Shown: positions 1-9,097 of the stretch, piece after piece | How positions within the stretch are numbered: position 1 is the stretch's first letter | Layout of the letters: the number at the start of each line of letters is the position of its first letter | NCBI GenBank assembly: GCA_964550025.1 | Contig: CAZJYI010000035.1 | Span: forward strand, 16,084 to 80,083 | DNA from: CAZJYI01 sp964550025 | Lineage (GTDB): Bacteria; Verrucomicrobiota; Kiritimatiellia; UBA8416; CAYOBW01 | Direction: 5' to 3' | Length of the DNA: 64,000 nt | Translations under genes and position numbers: made by a program | Notes under the pieces: generated by a model | The model's input: the letters and a program-made list of their open reading frames with translations, nothing else | Database searches by the model: none | Told to the model about the DNA's origin: nothing

Positions 1-752
1 ACGCCCTCCGCCTCAAGGTCTTTGTCAAAGGCAATGACGGTCTGGCCGGCCTCGTTCTGGCTGATGCCGGCGATGTAGAGGATTTCACTGCGGGTGGTGA
101 CGAGCTTGTCGCCCACCCTCCAGTTTTCCACCTGGCCATCGATGACGAGTTCTGCGTCACCCACTGTCGGATGCTTCGCCAGCCCGGTGTAGGGGGTTGC
201 ATCGGCGCCATGCATTTCCACGCGGCCCATTGTAATAACACCGCGTCCGAGTTCGTGGATATCGACGCTGTGATCGAAGTCCTCCCCGGCGTCGGCAATC
301 GTGATGCGGGCGGTCACACCCTCGCCAATCGGATTCGCTTCCGTCCCGATGGTCAACTTGCCATGCATGGCGACGACCAACGTTTCTACGTACATCCGGG
401 TGTCGGCGGTATGATCAAATTGAAGTATACCATCGACGCGAACCCATTCCATCCGATCGGCCTGAGCAATGTCGAAAACGACGGTGTGGCCATAAGCAAC
501 CATGACCTGGGCGTTTTCGGAGGGCACTTCGCCTCCGGTCCAGGTATTGGCGTCCGACCAAGCCCCGCTTTGCGCACTCAGGAAATTTGCGTGATGCGCC
601 TGCGTCAACGCCATAACCGCGGCATGCTCGCCGTGTTCGCCACCTCCACCATGGTTGTCGTTCGCCAGGACCTCTTCGGGCGACAGTAGCATTGCGGCGG
701 CGATGGCGAGAGCCGCGAGTGGTTTCACCCATGTGAGGCAACCCTTTCCCAT
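1..752 (-). CDS. G8-domain secreted protein, N-terminal part (runs off left edge)
   Basis: The minus strand is open from about 833 to the window edge. From the ATG at 752 it begins with a signal peptide (basic MGKGCLTWVKP, then a hydrophobic stretch ending near LSPEEVLA), followed by a Gly/His-rich linker. It then carries a G8-type domain with the pattern GAWSDANTWTGGEVPSE followed by a GHTVVFD-like strand, which recurs in secreted and cell-surface beta-helix proteins of the CEMIP/PKHD1 type. In-frame ATGs at 818 and 833 would add an acidic N-terminus, so 752 is preferred because it starts directly at the signal peptide. The role is probably extracellular glycan binding or degradation, but the catalytic part lies outside the window. 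Confidence 0.72.
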   Translation of the reverse strand, partial: MGKGCLTWVKPLAALAIAAAMLLSPEEVLANDNHGGGGEHGEHAAVMALTQAHHANFLSAQSGAWSDANTWTGGEVPSENAQVMVAYGHTVVFDIAQADRMEWVRVDGILQFDHTADTRMYVETLVVAMHGKLTIGTEANPIGEGVTARITIADAGEDFDHSVDIHELGRGVITMGRVEMHGADATPYTGLAKHPTVGDAELVIDGQVENWRVGDKLVTTRSEILYIAGISQNEAGQTVIAFDKDLEAEG

Positions 753-1120
753 CTCATCAGCTTCTCCCCCATTGTCCGAGTCTGATGACGCGTTCGTGTT
801 GACCGGTAGTGAGTTCATCCTACACTCTTTCATCTCTTGTTCGTTAATCGCAGTAAGTGTCTAGCAGTCGTCATAAAGCAATTTGGGTTCCATGGTCACA
901 CTCCCTCATAATGCAATTCATGATGGAACCAACAAAAGTGACGCACTTTTGAGAACGCCTTAAACACCTAGACAAGAGATGTTTATGCCTAGATACAGAC
1001 TGAGGATTCTAACGTGTGCTATTTTTGGCGAGGAGGGCGCAGGGAGATCCGCAGTCTTCGCAGTCTTGAGAACTCCGGGTGAGGTACAGTCGGTCAACCG
1101 CGAATTTCAACCCGTGCTCA
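753..1120. other. Intergenic region upstream of the G8 gene
   Basis: No gene is supported here. It holds the 5' region of the leftward G8 gene and a perfect 7-bp inverted repeat at 934-950. A short direct repeat gcagtctt occurs twice near 1050-1068. The rightward boundary at about 1121 is where similarity to the two AraC-type regulator genes elsewhere in the window begins. Confidence 0.5.
934..950. promoter_or_regulatory. Perfect inverted repeat (operator-like or small hairpin)
   Basis: AAAAGTG-ACG-CACTTTT is a perfect 7-bp palindrome with a 3-nt centre, about 180 bp upstream of the preferred start of the leftward G8 gene. It could be an operator for that gene, or a short terminator for RNA arriving from either side. 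The sequence alone does not decide. Confidence 0.3.
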
Positions 1121-1262
1121 GCCTACGCCGTATCTCCCTTCTGTCGGCGGAATTGGGAGGGGGTGAGGCCGGTCTGGCGCTTGAAGAAGTTGCCGAACTT
1201 GTTCTGTTGGCCGAGCCCGCACAGGCCGGAAATATGGGCGATGGTCAGGTTGGTTGTCAGAT
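1121..1262 (-). pseudogene. 3' remnant of an AraC-type (XylR-like) regulator gene
   Basis: Reading leftward, the segment encodes the last 47 or so codons of an AraC HTH domain (TTNLTIAHISGLCG ... QTGLTPSQFRR, ending KGDTA). It is nearly identical in DNA to the 3' ends of the intact regulators at 40505-41692 and 55047-56237. Similarity stops abruptly at about 1262, 12 bp before the stop codon of the GH95 gene at 1274. The rest of the gene, including the sensor domain and the first helix-turn-helix, is absent. It is a non-functional leftover that marks an old recombination breakpoint. Confidence 0.85.
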
Positions 1263-1273
1263 CGTGAGAAGGG

Positions 1274-3772
1274 CTACTGAAACTGGAAGCGGTACAGTTT
1301 CGACTTCTCTGTATCAAGCTTGATGACATCGGTCGCAACCCTCTCCGCAGTAATGTCTGTCTCGCCTTTTGAAAGAACCTTTGTGGTGATGCCCTTACAG
1401 CGGACCTGGACCGGCTTGCCATGATCGGAATACAGGCGCAGGCTTGCGACCTCGCCGCCTTTCCAGGAGAAGCTTGCCCGGAACCCGCCTTCGGCACGTA
1501 TCCCGTAGACGCGGCCCACGGACCACGCTTTGGGTAATGCAGGGAGAACGTCGATCTCTCCGGCGTGGCTCTGCAGGACCATCTCCGCAACTGCATTGGC
1601 ATAGATCTGCGGCATCCAGTAGGAGGGCTCGTCCTGATGGTATAGGATGCTCAATGCCCGCTCACCGTCTCGCGCCCTGGCCCACACCACGCCTGTTCCC
1701 GGATAGGTATTCTTCCAGCCCTTGAACTCCACGGCTTTCCTGGCTGCTTCCCATAGTTTCGGCGTGTGCTGCATGGTGATTTCGGAACCCAGCCACATAC
1801 CGAGCAGGCCCGATCCATGACGGTGCTTATCGTGGACCGGAAGCGTATCGATAGGCCATTCCAGCAACTGCCCTTCTTTGCCGATCGGATAGGGATAGAG
1901 TTTCGGCAACGTATCCTTGATGCGTTTGCACAGATCGCTCTCGACGCCAAGCTCCTCGGCAGCCCAGAGGCATTCTTTCAGCGACGCCCGGATCAGACTC
2001 ATGTCGCACGTGGTCGCGTAAGCGACTTCGAAGGTCCCTTCAACGCCCGGCACGCTGAAGGTGTTTTCGGGGGAGGTCGACGGCGCGGAAACCAGCCACC
2101 CGTCCCGGCCCTCGCTCAGCCATCCGAGGCAGAAGACAGCGCGTCCCTTGATAATCGGGAAGTACTCTCTCAGGAATCCCTTGTCCAGGCTGTAGCGGTA
2201 GTGATGCCAGAGGTACTGCGCAAGAAAGGCGCCGCCGAACGGCCATGTGCCGTACTTCGGGCGCTGGGGCCGAATGCCTGCCGCCGCCCAAATGTCGGTC
2301 TGGTGATGGGCGCACCAGCCATCCAGGCCATAGTTCTCTCTCGCGATTTCCGCGCCCTGCCTGCTCAAGGCCTTGAGCAGCTTAAAGACGGGCTCCTGGC
2401 ATTCGGGAAGCCCCAGGGCTTCGGCAAAACGATGGTTCTTCTCGAGATTCTCGTTGAGATGGTACGCGTTGTTCCAAAGCGCCGGGTTCATGGAGCTCCA
2501 CATGCCGTGCAGGGTCAGGGGTGTAGGGCTGTCTTCACGGCATCCGGCAATCATGACGTACCGGCACATCTGCGTCATCAAGGCATGGGGCAACCCTTCC
2601 TCGTACCCTTTCTGGTGGGCGCCGGCTCCGGGTTTGTGGCGTGCGCCGAGCTCAACGTAAAACCGGCGGAAAAGGGACTGATGGTCCGCGCGATGCCTTT
2701 CCAGCAGCTCGCTCCAGCTTATGGATGTCGCCCCGGCCATATCGCGTTTGGCAATGGCGACCTCGTCCTTGCCTTCCGTCTCGGGGTCGTTGAATGCTCC
2801 GTTGAAACTCGAGGCGGCCGTCAGGTACAGGATCGCACTGTTCGCATTGCTGACCACATACCGGTTGTTCTCGATCTTCGCTTCACCGCCGTCCGCAACA
2901 ACACGGAGACGGCTGTTCGCACGCATGCCAATCAGCTTCCTCCGCAGATGTCTTCCGCGCTCCCTGGTCACATTGCCTTCCTTGTCCACTTTCGCCACGC
3001 CCGAGGCCGACGCCATCACGATGTCCCGCCCTTCGAGCCGTATCTCATTCGGCGCCAGCCCGACCAGCCCCACGTCCAGATTCAGGGCGCCGGGTTTCGA
3101 AGCCGAGATCCGGTAAGCGATTGCCCGGTCGGGGTAACTGCAGATAGCGTGGAAATCGTAGCGGACGCCGTCTACCGTGTAACGAACGGTCACCTCGGCC
3201 TTATCCAGATCGAGAACCCGTTGATAAGCCGAGTACTCCTCGCCGTGTCCCAGGTTCAGGTCTATGTAGCCGGGGGCCAGGGAAGGCTTCATGACCCCCG
3301 CTTTCGCAATGAAGTACTCGTACGCCATGTCCTGCGCCTCGGCCCACTTGTGCTCTTTCAGCAGTTGCCGGATCCCGGCCAGGTGCTCCTTGCAGTCGGG
3401 GCGGGGGTCGTTGTAGGGTTTGCCGGACCAGAAATCGATGATGTTGAAGAAGATGTGCTCGCCGCCGACACTCCCTCCGACGCGTGCTCCGATATGGCCG
3501 TTGCCGATCCGGGGGCTGCGGGCCCAGAGCTGCTGTTCACGGCCTTGCCCGAACCGCTTCCGGAACGGTGGTACGACCATCTCCTCCACGGGTTTGTCGT
3601 GCACGACGCGGAAGTCTTCCCAGTAAAGGTCCGCATCACCGAACAGCGCTTCCGGAGGCCCGTCTGCTCCCGCGACAGACATCGCCGTGAACCAGGCTGC
3701 CAGAAACGTCACGGTTCGTTTCCTATGGGCGCCCGGCACAGCGATCGGCAACCCCTTGCTTCCTGCTCCCAT
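1274..3772 (-). CDS. GH95-family glycoside hydrolase (alpha-L-fucosidase-like), secreted
   Basis: This 832-residue protein has an N-terminal signal segment (KRTVTFLAAWFTAMSVAGA) and matches the GH95 layout. An N-terminal beta-sandwich contains RIGNGHIGARVGG, followed by an (alpha/alpha)6 barrel with the HLNENLEKN motif (N440-x-N442, matching the Asn pair that activates water in characterised GH95) and SAPSTSPENTF with the expected general-acid Glu at E569. GH95 enzymes invert alpha-1,2-L-fucosyl or alpha-L-galactosyl bonds; the exact sugar cannot be read here. The start is set by an AGGAACAGG ribosome site just before the ATG. It lies 39 bp behind the GH94 gene and is probably the last gene of a symporter-GH94-GH95 operon. 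Confidence 0.85.
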   Translation of the reverse strand: MGAGSKGLPIAVPGAHRKRTVTFLAAWFTAMSVAGADGPPEALFGDADLYWEDFRVVHDKPVEEMVVPPFRKRFGQGREQQLWARSPRIGNGHIGARVGGSVGGEHIFFNIIDFWSGKPYNDPRPDCKEHLAGIRQLLKEHKWAEAQDMAYEYFIAKAGVMKPSLAPGYIDLNLGHGEEYSAYQRVLDLDKAEVTVRYTVDGVRYDFHAICSYPDRAIAYRISASKPGALNLDVGLVGLAPNEIRLEGRDIVMASASGVAKVDKEGNVTRERGRHLRRKLIGMRANSRLRVVADGGEAKIENNRYVVSNANSAILYLTAASSFNGAFNDPETEGKDEVAIAKRDMAGATSISWSELLERHRADHQSLFRRFYVELGARHKPGAGAHQKGYEEGLPHALMTQMCRYVMIAGCREDSPTPLTLHGMWSSMNPALWNNAYHLNENLEKNHRFAEALGLPECQEPVFKLLKALSRQGAEIARENYGLDGWCAHHQTDIWAAAGIRPQRPKYGTWPFGGAFLAQYLWHHYRYSLDKGFLREYFPIIKGRAVFCLGWLSEGRDGWLVSAPSTSPENTFSVPGVEGTFEVAYATTCDMSLIRASLKECLWAAEELGVESDLCKRIKDTLPKLYPYPIGKEGQLLEWPIDTLPVHDKHRHGSGLLGMWLGSEITMQHTPKLWEAARKAVEFKGWKNTYPGTGVVWARARDGERALSILYHQDEPSYWMPQIYANAVAEMVLQSHAGEIDVLPALPKAWSVGRVYGIRAEGGFRASFSWKGGEVASLRLYSDHGKPVQVRCKGITTKVLSKGETDITAERVATDVIKLDTEKSKLYRFQFQ

Positions 3773-3811
3773 GTCCTGTTCCTTTCTTCCGATCTTCCCG
3801 GATTGGCGGGG

Positions 3812-6193
3812 CTACATCTCCACGTCGACGGACACGTCCGAGACACCGTTGGCCGGAGGCACGACGCTGCCCGCCAGGGTTCGTCCGCCTGCACGGACCT
3901 GACGGACACCTTTGCAGACGCCCTTCGCTTTTCGGATCCGTATATCGTATCGCGTGCCGCGGAACACCCTGCTTACGCTGAGATCCGTCCAGCCGGCGGG
4001 GAGACACGGATCGATAACGAGGCCGTCCCAGGAGGGGCGCAGACCAAGAATATACTGCGTGGCGGCAACATACATCCATGCGGACGTGCCGGACAACCAC
4101 GTGGCGTTGGCCCGTCCGAACTTGTCGCTGTCCGGGCCGAACAGGTTCGACGCATACACGTAGGGTTCCCCCTTGTAACGCCACGCCCCTGCCTCGGCCA
4201 TGGCGACGGAGGGGATCAACTGGTGGAAGTACTTCCATGCCCGGTCGCCGCGTCCGAGCATGCATTCGGCGATGACGGCCCACGTATTGGCGTGACAGAA
4301 GACAGCCGCGTTCTCTCCGGTGCCCCTGTTATAGTGTGTCAACGGGTCTTCCGGGTTGGGGAAAGTCGTTATGGGGGGATCGATGAGCTTGATGCCGAGC
4401 CTGGTGTCCAGGCGCGCCTTGACCTGGTCCATTGCCGTCACGCCTCTCTCCCCCTCGGCATAGCCGCTCATCACGGCCCAGGTCTGTGCGTTGAGCCAGA
4501 GCCGGGCTTCGGCGTTGTCGCTCGTACCGAGGTAGAGGCCGTTGTCCATAATGGCACGGCGGTACCACTGACCGTCCCAGCCAATAGAGTTGACGATCTG
4601 CTTCTGAGTCTCGTACAGCGTCGCGAACGGCTCCGCATCGGCTTCACGGCCCAGGAGCCTAGCCAACTCCATCAGCCTGGGAAGGACGACACCCAGTTGC
4701 ATGCTGGTCCAGAAGCTCTCCCCCCTGCCTTCGCGGCATACTTTGAACATCTGGTCGTTCCAATCACTGTGCAGCATAAGCGGCAGGCCGTTGGCTCCCA
4801 GGTTCCGGCAGGTGAAATGAACGGACTGCAGCAGGTGCTCGTAAACGGTGGCTTCGCCGCCGTCAAAAAAGGGAACGGCTTCTTCGAGAAAGCCGGTCGT
4901 TCCTTCTTCCATCACAATGTTCCACGCGGCGAGGATCGGCCAAAGGTGATTGTCCGAATGCTTGCGATGGAGCGGTTCCCAGCCTTCTGCTGGAAACAGA
5001 TAGTGATTCGTATGGCCGTCCGCGTATTGCTGTCCGAGGAGAAGGCGCAGTTTGTCCTTTGACGCCTCCGTGTCGACGGGGGTTTGCCCGAGGATGTCCT
5101 GCGCGGTATCGCGGAATCCAACGCCGCGGAACGTGCCCGTCGCGTAGAAGGAGATGTTCCGCGAGAACTCGAAATTCCTTTGTGCCTGATACGGTCCCCA
5201 CGTGTTGATGGTCCGTTCGGCGGCGCCGTCCGGAAGCTCGCAATGCAAGGCGTCCAGGTGCCGGTCCCAGTTCCTTCGGAGCTCCGCGAACGACGTCTCC
5301 ACGAAATCCTCGCGACGGCTGTTGTCCAGAGCGGCGGCAACGTCGCCCTCGGTCAGCGCCGCGCCGAGAAAGACGTTTGCGGTTTCCTTCCGGCCCGGCT
5401 TCAGGCTAACCGGTATCTGCAAGGCGCCGCAGGGGTCACCGCCGAACAGGGTCGAATCCGTGCAGTTTCCGTGTTCCAGGACGTACGGGTTCGATTCGCT
5501 GCGGTAGGCGCCAATGAACTCGTCGCGGTCCCCGTCGTAACCGGCAAGAGGCTTGTTGCAGGCCAGGTAGACCAACGGTGTTTCATCCGGCTTGGGCTGG
5601 TTCTCAACACCGTAGTCGAAAATGAGCGCATCCATCTTCTGCGCGTACGTCACGCTCATCTGGTGTTTCAAGTAACAGACCCAGGAGACTTCCCGCAGGT
5701 ATTTCATCATGCCGAACTCGACAAACGCAAAGAGGTCCAGCTCGGCGTCCTCTTTCGAACGGTTGACCAGGTCGAGGTGCCAGACGAGGTTGTTCTCGAA
5801 GGGGCCGACGAAGTAGGTGAGTTCCGCGTGGATGCCTTTCCGCTCCGCCTGGAATCGCGTGTATCCCATCCCGTGGGCGGCTTTCCACTGCGTGGGTTTG
5901 TCGGCGGCCGGCTCGCAGGTCGGGCACCAGTACTCGCCGCTCTGTCTGTCGCGCACGTAAAGATACATGCCGGACCGATCCGTCGGCAGGTGATAGAAGC
6001 GGTACCTGTTGATTCTCCAGATCTGGGGAGAGCGGTACCAGGCCAGTCCTCCTCCCGCCTGGGAGAGCATCGTGTGGAAGACGCCGTTGGAGAGATAGTT
6101 CATCCACGGCGTCGGACAGTCGTACCGTTTGATCAGGACCTCTCGGGCGGGGTCATCAAACGCGTAGTAGCTCTCTGGATCGTTGCGATTCAT
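3812..6193 (-). CDS. GH94-family glycoside phosphorylase (cellobiose/chitobiose phosphorylase-like), cytoplasmic
   Basis: The protein has 793 residues and no signal peptide. GH94 hallmarks are visible: an N-terminal beta domain opening with the typical TPWMNYLSNG stretch, then RDTAQDILGQ, HSDNHLWP and the DWND motif at 477-480, which carries the proposed general-acid aspartate. It ends in a C-terminal jelly-roll with LPAGWTDLSVSRVFRG. Such enzymes use inorganic phosphate to split a beta-linked disaccharide into sugar-1-phosphate and sugar, saving ATP. The specificity (cellobiose, chitobiose, laminaribiose or other) is unclear. Following a sodium symporter, it presumably acts on an imported disaccharide. 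The ribosome site is weak (GAG eight bases upstream), which may reflect read-through from the upstream gene. Confidence 0.85.
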   Translation of the reverse strand: MNRNDPESYYAFDDPAREVLIKRYDCPTPWMNYLSNGVFHTMLSQAGGGLAWYRSPQIWRINRYRFYHLPTDRSGMYLYVRDRQSGEYWCPTCEPAADKPTQWKAAHGMGYTRFQAERKGIHAELTYFVGPFENNLVWHLDLVNRSKEDAELDLFAFVEFGMMKYLREVSWVCYLKHQMSVTYAQKMDALIFDYGVENQPKPDETPLVYLACNKPLAGYDGDRDEFIGAYRSESNPYVLEHGNCTDSTLFGGDPCGALQIPVSLKPGRKETANVFLGAALTEGDVAAALDNSRREDFVETSFAELRRNWDRHLDALHCELPDGAAERTINTWGPYQAQRNFEFSRNISFYATGTFRGVGFRDTAQDILGQTPVDTEASKDKLRLLLGQQYADGHTNHYLFPAEGWEPLHRKHSDNHLWPILAAWNIVMEEGTTGFLEEAVPFFDGGEATVYEHLLQSVHFTCRNLGANGLPLMLHSDWNDQMFKVCREGRGESFWTSMQLGVVLPRLMELARLLGREADAEPFATLYETQKQIVNSIGWDGQWYRRAIMDNGLYLGTSDNAEARLWLNAQTWAVMSGYAEGERGVTAMDQVKARLDTRLGIKLIDPPITTFPNPEDPLTHYNRGTGENAAVFCHANTWAVIAECMLGRGDRAWKYFHQLIPSVAMAEAGAWRYKGEPYVYASNLFGPDSDKFGRANATWLSGTSAWMYVAATQYILGLRPSWDGLVIDPCLPAGWTDLSVSRVFRGTRYDIRIRKAKGVCKGVRQVRAGGRTLAGSVVPPANGVSDVSVDVEM

Positions 6194-6290
6194 ATTACTC
6201 TACGCCTCAGCTGGTCCGGCTCAGCCGGAAGGAACCCCTCACGCATGTTCGGCAAAACCGCATGCACAACGTTACCCCCCCCGCGCCGCC

Positions 6291-8483
6291 TTACGCGCCG
6301 ATCCTCGCCAACAACACCAGTACGCCGGTCAAGAACGCGGCCAGCGCCGCGGCAAAGGTCATCCCGATCAGGTCATAGCGCGGCAGACGCGTGAACTCCC
6401 AGTTTGTCCCCGGGAAGAGGCGGACGTCCGCGTTGCGTTCCGGGTGAGCCATGCTTTCCTCAACGTCCCTGATATCCTGATCGTGGTCCTCGTTCACCGC
6501 GGTGCGCATCTTCGCATAGAACCGGTCCAGGTGTCCCGAATCCATCGGCTTGGTCAAGAGCCCCACCACGAACACGGCCGCGAACGGGAAGATCAGGCGT
6601 ATGAGCAAACTGATGGCTTCAACCTGGGAAGGCGTCCGCTTCGTAAAGTCCACGCCGCACACGTGCAGAATGTACATCTCCGGCTTGAACAGGCCGGCAC
6701 CGTACCGGACACCGTCCTCTTCCTTGATGTTCTCGTCCCAGAACAGCGCGCGCGGCGCCGGTTGATAGGTCTTGTCGAACTTGCCGCCAACAGCCAGTGG
6801 TTTGGGTGCGGTCTCGCCTTGCTCGATCTTCGCGGCTTCTTCCTGTTCAGTCAGAGATTCCCACTCCGCGATCTCCTTCTCGCGGACCTGCACGTCCCGC
6901 TCACTCGCGGTGTAGGTCTTGACCACGGCCGGCGAGCGGATCTCCACCTGCAGGTTCGGGTTCTCGCGGACGATGGAGAACGAGGCGAACATCGGAATGA
7001 ACAGCGTGATCAGCAGCGAAATCCCCATTGAGGCCCATACCGCCCCGGCATTCGTCCGCCGCCACAGGAACCCCATCAACATCGAGGGTCCACAGGCAAC
7101 AATGATGAAAACCATGAACTTGACCATGCGGTAGATGCTGCTGGCGTGAAAGGCCAGCCAAACCGACCCGACAATATAGACAAGACCGAGCACACGTCCG
7201 GCGTTCACGTAGTGGGTCTCCGGCTTGTTCGAAACAAGCGGTTTGTAGATGTTGTGGGTCACCAGGCCCGAAACCGTCATCATGTGCGTGTCTGCCGTAC
7301 TCATCATGGCGGCCAACAGGCAGGCCATCATCAAGCCCAGCAAACCGGTCGGCAGCAACGTGCGCGCGGCCAGACCCCACATCATGTCCGGATCGGAGAT
7401 GTGCTCGCCGAAGATGCCCAGGATGAACATGGCCAGAAGCATCCAGAACAAGTTGCTTATGCTCCTGATCATGGTCCCCGACATGCCCCCGAAACTCGCG
7501 ATCTTCTCCGTCCGGGCGGCCCCGGACACGACCAGGTTGTTGGCAAACGCAATGTTGCCCGCTATGCCCATGACCGCCAGGATGACTATGTTGTACCACT
7601 TGAATTCGACCCATTTGGGTGACCCGAATATCTCGAAAAGCGATTCGGGGAGAATGCGGTGGATGCTCTGGAACGGTCCCATGAATCCCTCGGTTCCATG
7701 TACCGCATTCAGCTTTACCATCGCGAAAGGAATCAGCAGGACGGTCAGGATCAGGATGAATACGCTCTGCAGGGCGTCCGTGAAAACGGCGGCCTCCAAC
7801 CCCCCGCCGGCCGCATACAGGAGAACGAAGAACGCCATGCAGACAATCAAGACCTTCTGATTGAGATAGCTGAAGTGCTTTCGGGGCGATTGCTTGCGCA
7901 GTTTGTCGAGCTCGTCTTTCTCTCCCTCCGTCAGCCTTTCCGCCTTCGTCTCTTCCAGCGTCGCCAGGCGCAGGGCCTGTTGATACTCCACCTGCTCCTC
8001 GGCCGTCAGTTTCTCTGTCGGTTTCTCGGCAATCGTGCAAACCGTCTTGGACATGGCGTAGAGGCCCATGGCGCCGACCAGGATGAACAGGCACGCCTGG
8101 GCGATCGCGTAAAGGGCTGCCAGTTTCCTGCTCCTGAAACGATCGACGAAGTAATCCGCCATGGTCATCAAGCGAAGCCGGCGCAGCCACTTCGGGAACA
8201 GCCATGATATGGGGCCGAGGGGAATGGCCTGCACCAGCGACGCGAACGCCCCCGCAATCCCGTTGGCGCCGACTTTGGAGACGTGTTCCATGGCATTCTC
8301 GGCGCTGGTAGCCTGGCCGAACTGGGAGAACGTCTGAAAGAACCTTCCGAACTGACGGCCGCCGAGAAAGAAGTCCTCGGCGTTCTTCACCTTCTTCATC
8401 GCGCGATAGCCAATGTAAATGACCACCGAGAAGTAGAGGACGATAACGATCAAGTCTGCAACGTGAAATCCAAGCACCGACAT
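6291..8483 (-). CDS. Sodium:solute symporter (SSS family), probable sugar importer
   Basis: From the ATG at 8483 (ribosome site GGTGAG) the protein has 730 residues and starts MSVLGFHVADLIVIVLYFS, the first membrane span of the SSS/SGLT fold. The motifs NAEDFFLGGRQFG and ADYFVDRFRSRK are typical of the family. An in-frame start at 8543 is possible but adds a hydrophilic stretch. Two charged insertions interrupt the membrane core: residues about 150-200, rich in Glu/Lys, and about 515-580. A last hydrophobic helix closes the protein. It is the first gene of the leftward operon with GH94 and GH95, so uptake of a disaccharide or glycoside is inferred. Confidence 0.88.
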   Translation of the reverse strand: MSVLGFHVADLIVIVLYFSVVIYIGYRAMKKVKNAEDFFLGGRQFGRFFQTFSQFGQATSAENAMEHVSKVGANGIAGAFASLVQAIPLGPISWLFPKWLRRLRLMTMADYFVDRFRSRKLAALYAIAQACLFILVGAMGLYAMSKTVCTIAEKPTEKLTAEEQVEYQQALRLATLEETKAERLTEGEKDELDKLRKQSPRKHFSYLNQKVLIVCMAFFVLLYAAGGGLEAAVFTDALQSVFILILTVLLIPFAMVKLNAVHGTEGFMGPFQSIHRILPESLFEIFGSPKWVEFKWYNIVILAVMGIAGNIAFANNLVVSGAARTEKIASFGGMSGTMIRSISNLFWMLLAMFILGIFGEHISDPDMMWGLAARTLLPTGLLGLMMACLLAAMMSTADTHMMTVSGLVTHNIYKPLVSNKPETHYVNAGRVLGLVYIVGSVWLAFHASSIYRMVKFMVFIIVACGPSMLMGFLWRRTNAGAVWASMGISLLITLFIPMFASFSIVRENPNLQVEIRSPAVVKTYTASERDVQVREKEIAEWESLTEQEEAAKIEQGETAPKPLAVGGKFDKTYQPAPRALFWDENIKEEDGVRYGAGLFKPEMYILHVCGVDFTKRTPSQVEAISLLIRLIFPFAAVFVVGLLTKPMDSGHLDRFYAKMRTAVNEDHDQDIRDVEESMAHPERNADVRLFPGTNWEFTRLPRYDLIGMTFAAALAAFLTGVLVLLARIGA

Positions 8484-8582
8484 ATTCTCACCCTGTTCAG
8501 TCCAACTCGTTCCCAACACCAACCGGGACGTGCGGGCCCGCAATCAACTCGGCTGCAACACCGGCACGAACACCTCGGTGCC

Positions 8583-8770
8583 TTAATCGCTTGCCGTAAA
8601 CACCACCGGCGTCAGGGTTTCCGGATTCAGGCCCGGAAGGTATCCCGTGGCCTGGGCCACGTGCCATGTCCGGGGGGGAGAGGCCGGGGCCGGATCGCTT
8701 CCGGCAACGGCCGCCGCATGCGAATCCGCATCCTCCTGTCGGTTTCTCCTGATGCCATGGAGCCCTGTTC
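8583..8770 (-). pseudogene. Unidentified coding remnant ending in ...PVVFTASD
   Basis: A leftward reading frame ends at 8583 with a protein-like C-terminus (TWHVAQATGYLPGLNPETLT, then PVVFTASD). It has no plausible start and its upstream part merges out of frame into the neighbouring remnant. The family is not recognised. It is probably the tail of a decayed gene of the same cluster as the remnants on its right. Confidence 0.35.
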
Positions 8771-9097
8771 CTACAGGATTTCGTCCGGATAGGGAATCGT
8801 TTTTCCGGTTTGCTTGACAAGGGGCATCTGGCCGCCACGGCATCGTCCATCGCGCGCTTGGCCTTGATCGTCAATACTTCGGGAAGACGAATGTCCTTGC
8901 CGTGGCAGGCCTCGAGGCCGGGCACGTCCACGACTGAACGGTCCTTCCGGGCGACGTTCTTCAAGCCCTGGTAGCTGCCCGGAGCGCCTGCGCAGTGCCC
9001 GGCGATGTTGACGTCGAATCCAAGCCGGCAGGGATCCTCGGACGGCAGGCCGTCGGCGTGGTTTGCGCACTCCTCGTCTTCAAGCTGTGGGACAAGG
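8771..9097 (-). pseudogene. Frameshifted remnant of an unidentified protein
   Basis: Leftward, one frame reads RHVDLVPQLEDEECANHADG, then GHCAGAPGSYQGLKNVARKD, VVDVPGLEACHGKDI and KRAMDDAVA. After a single frame change near 8826 it continues as CPLVKQTGKTIPYPDEIL and a stop. The composition and the natural-looking C-terminus argue for a once-real protein of at least 110 residues. No start codon or upstream part remains, and the segment butts directly against the truncated PDZ end of the beta-helix pseudogene. I do not recognise the family. Confidence 0.5.

Noticed and set aside
1766..6394. Long plus-strand open frames at 1766-5062 (1098 codons) and 5084-6394
   Set aside because: They lie opposite well-recognised GH95 and GH94 genes, have no family-like sequence and follow from the high GC third positions of the real genes.
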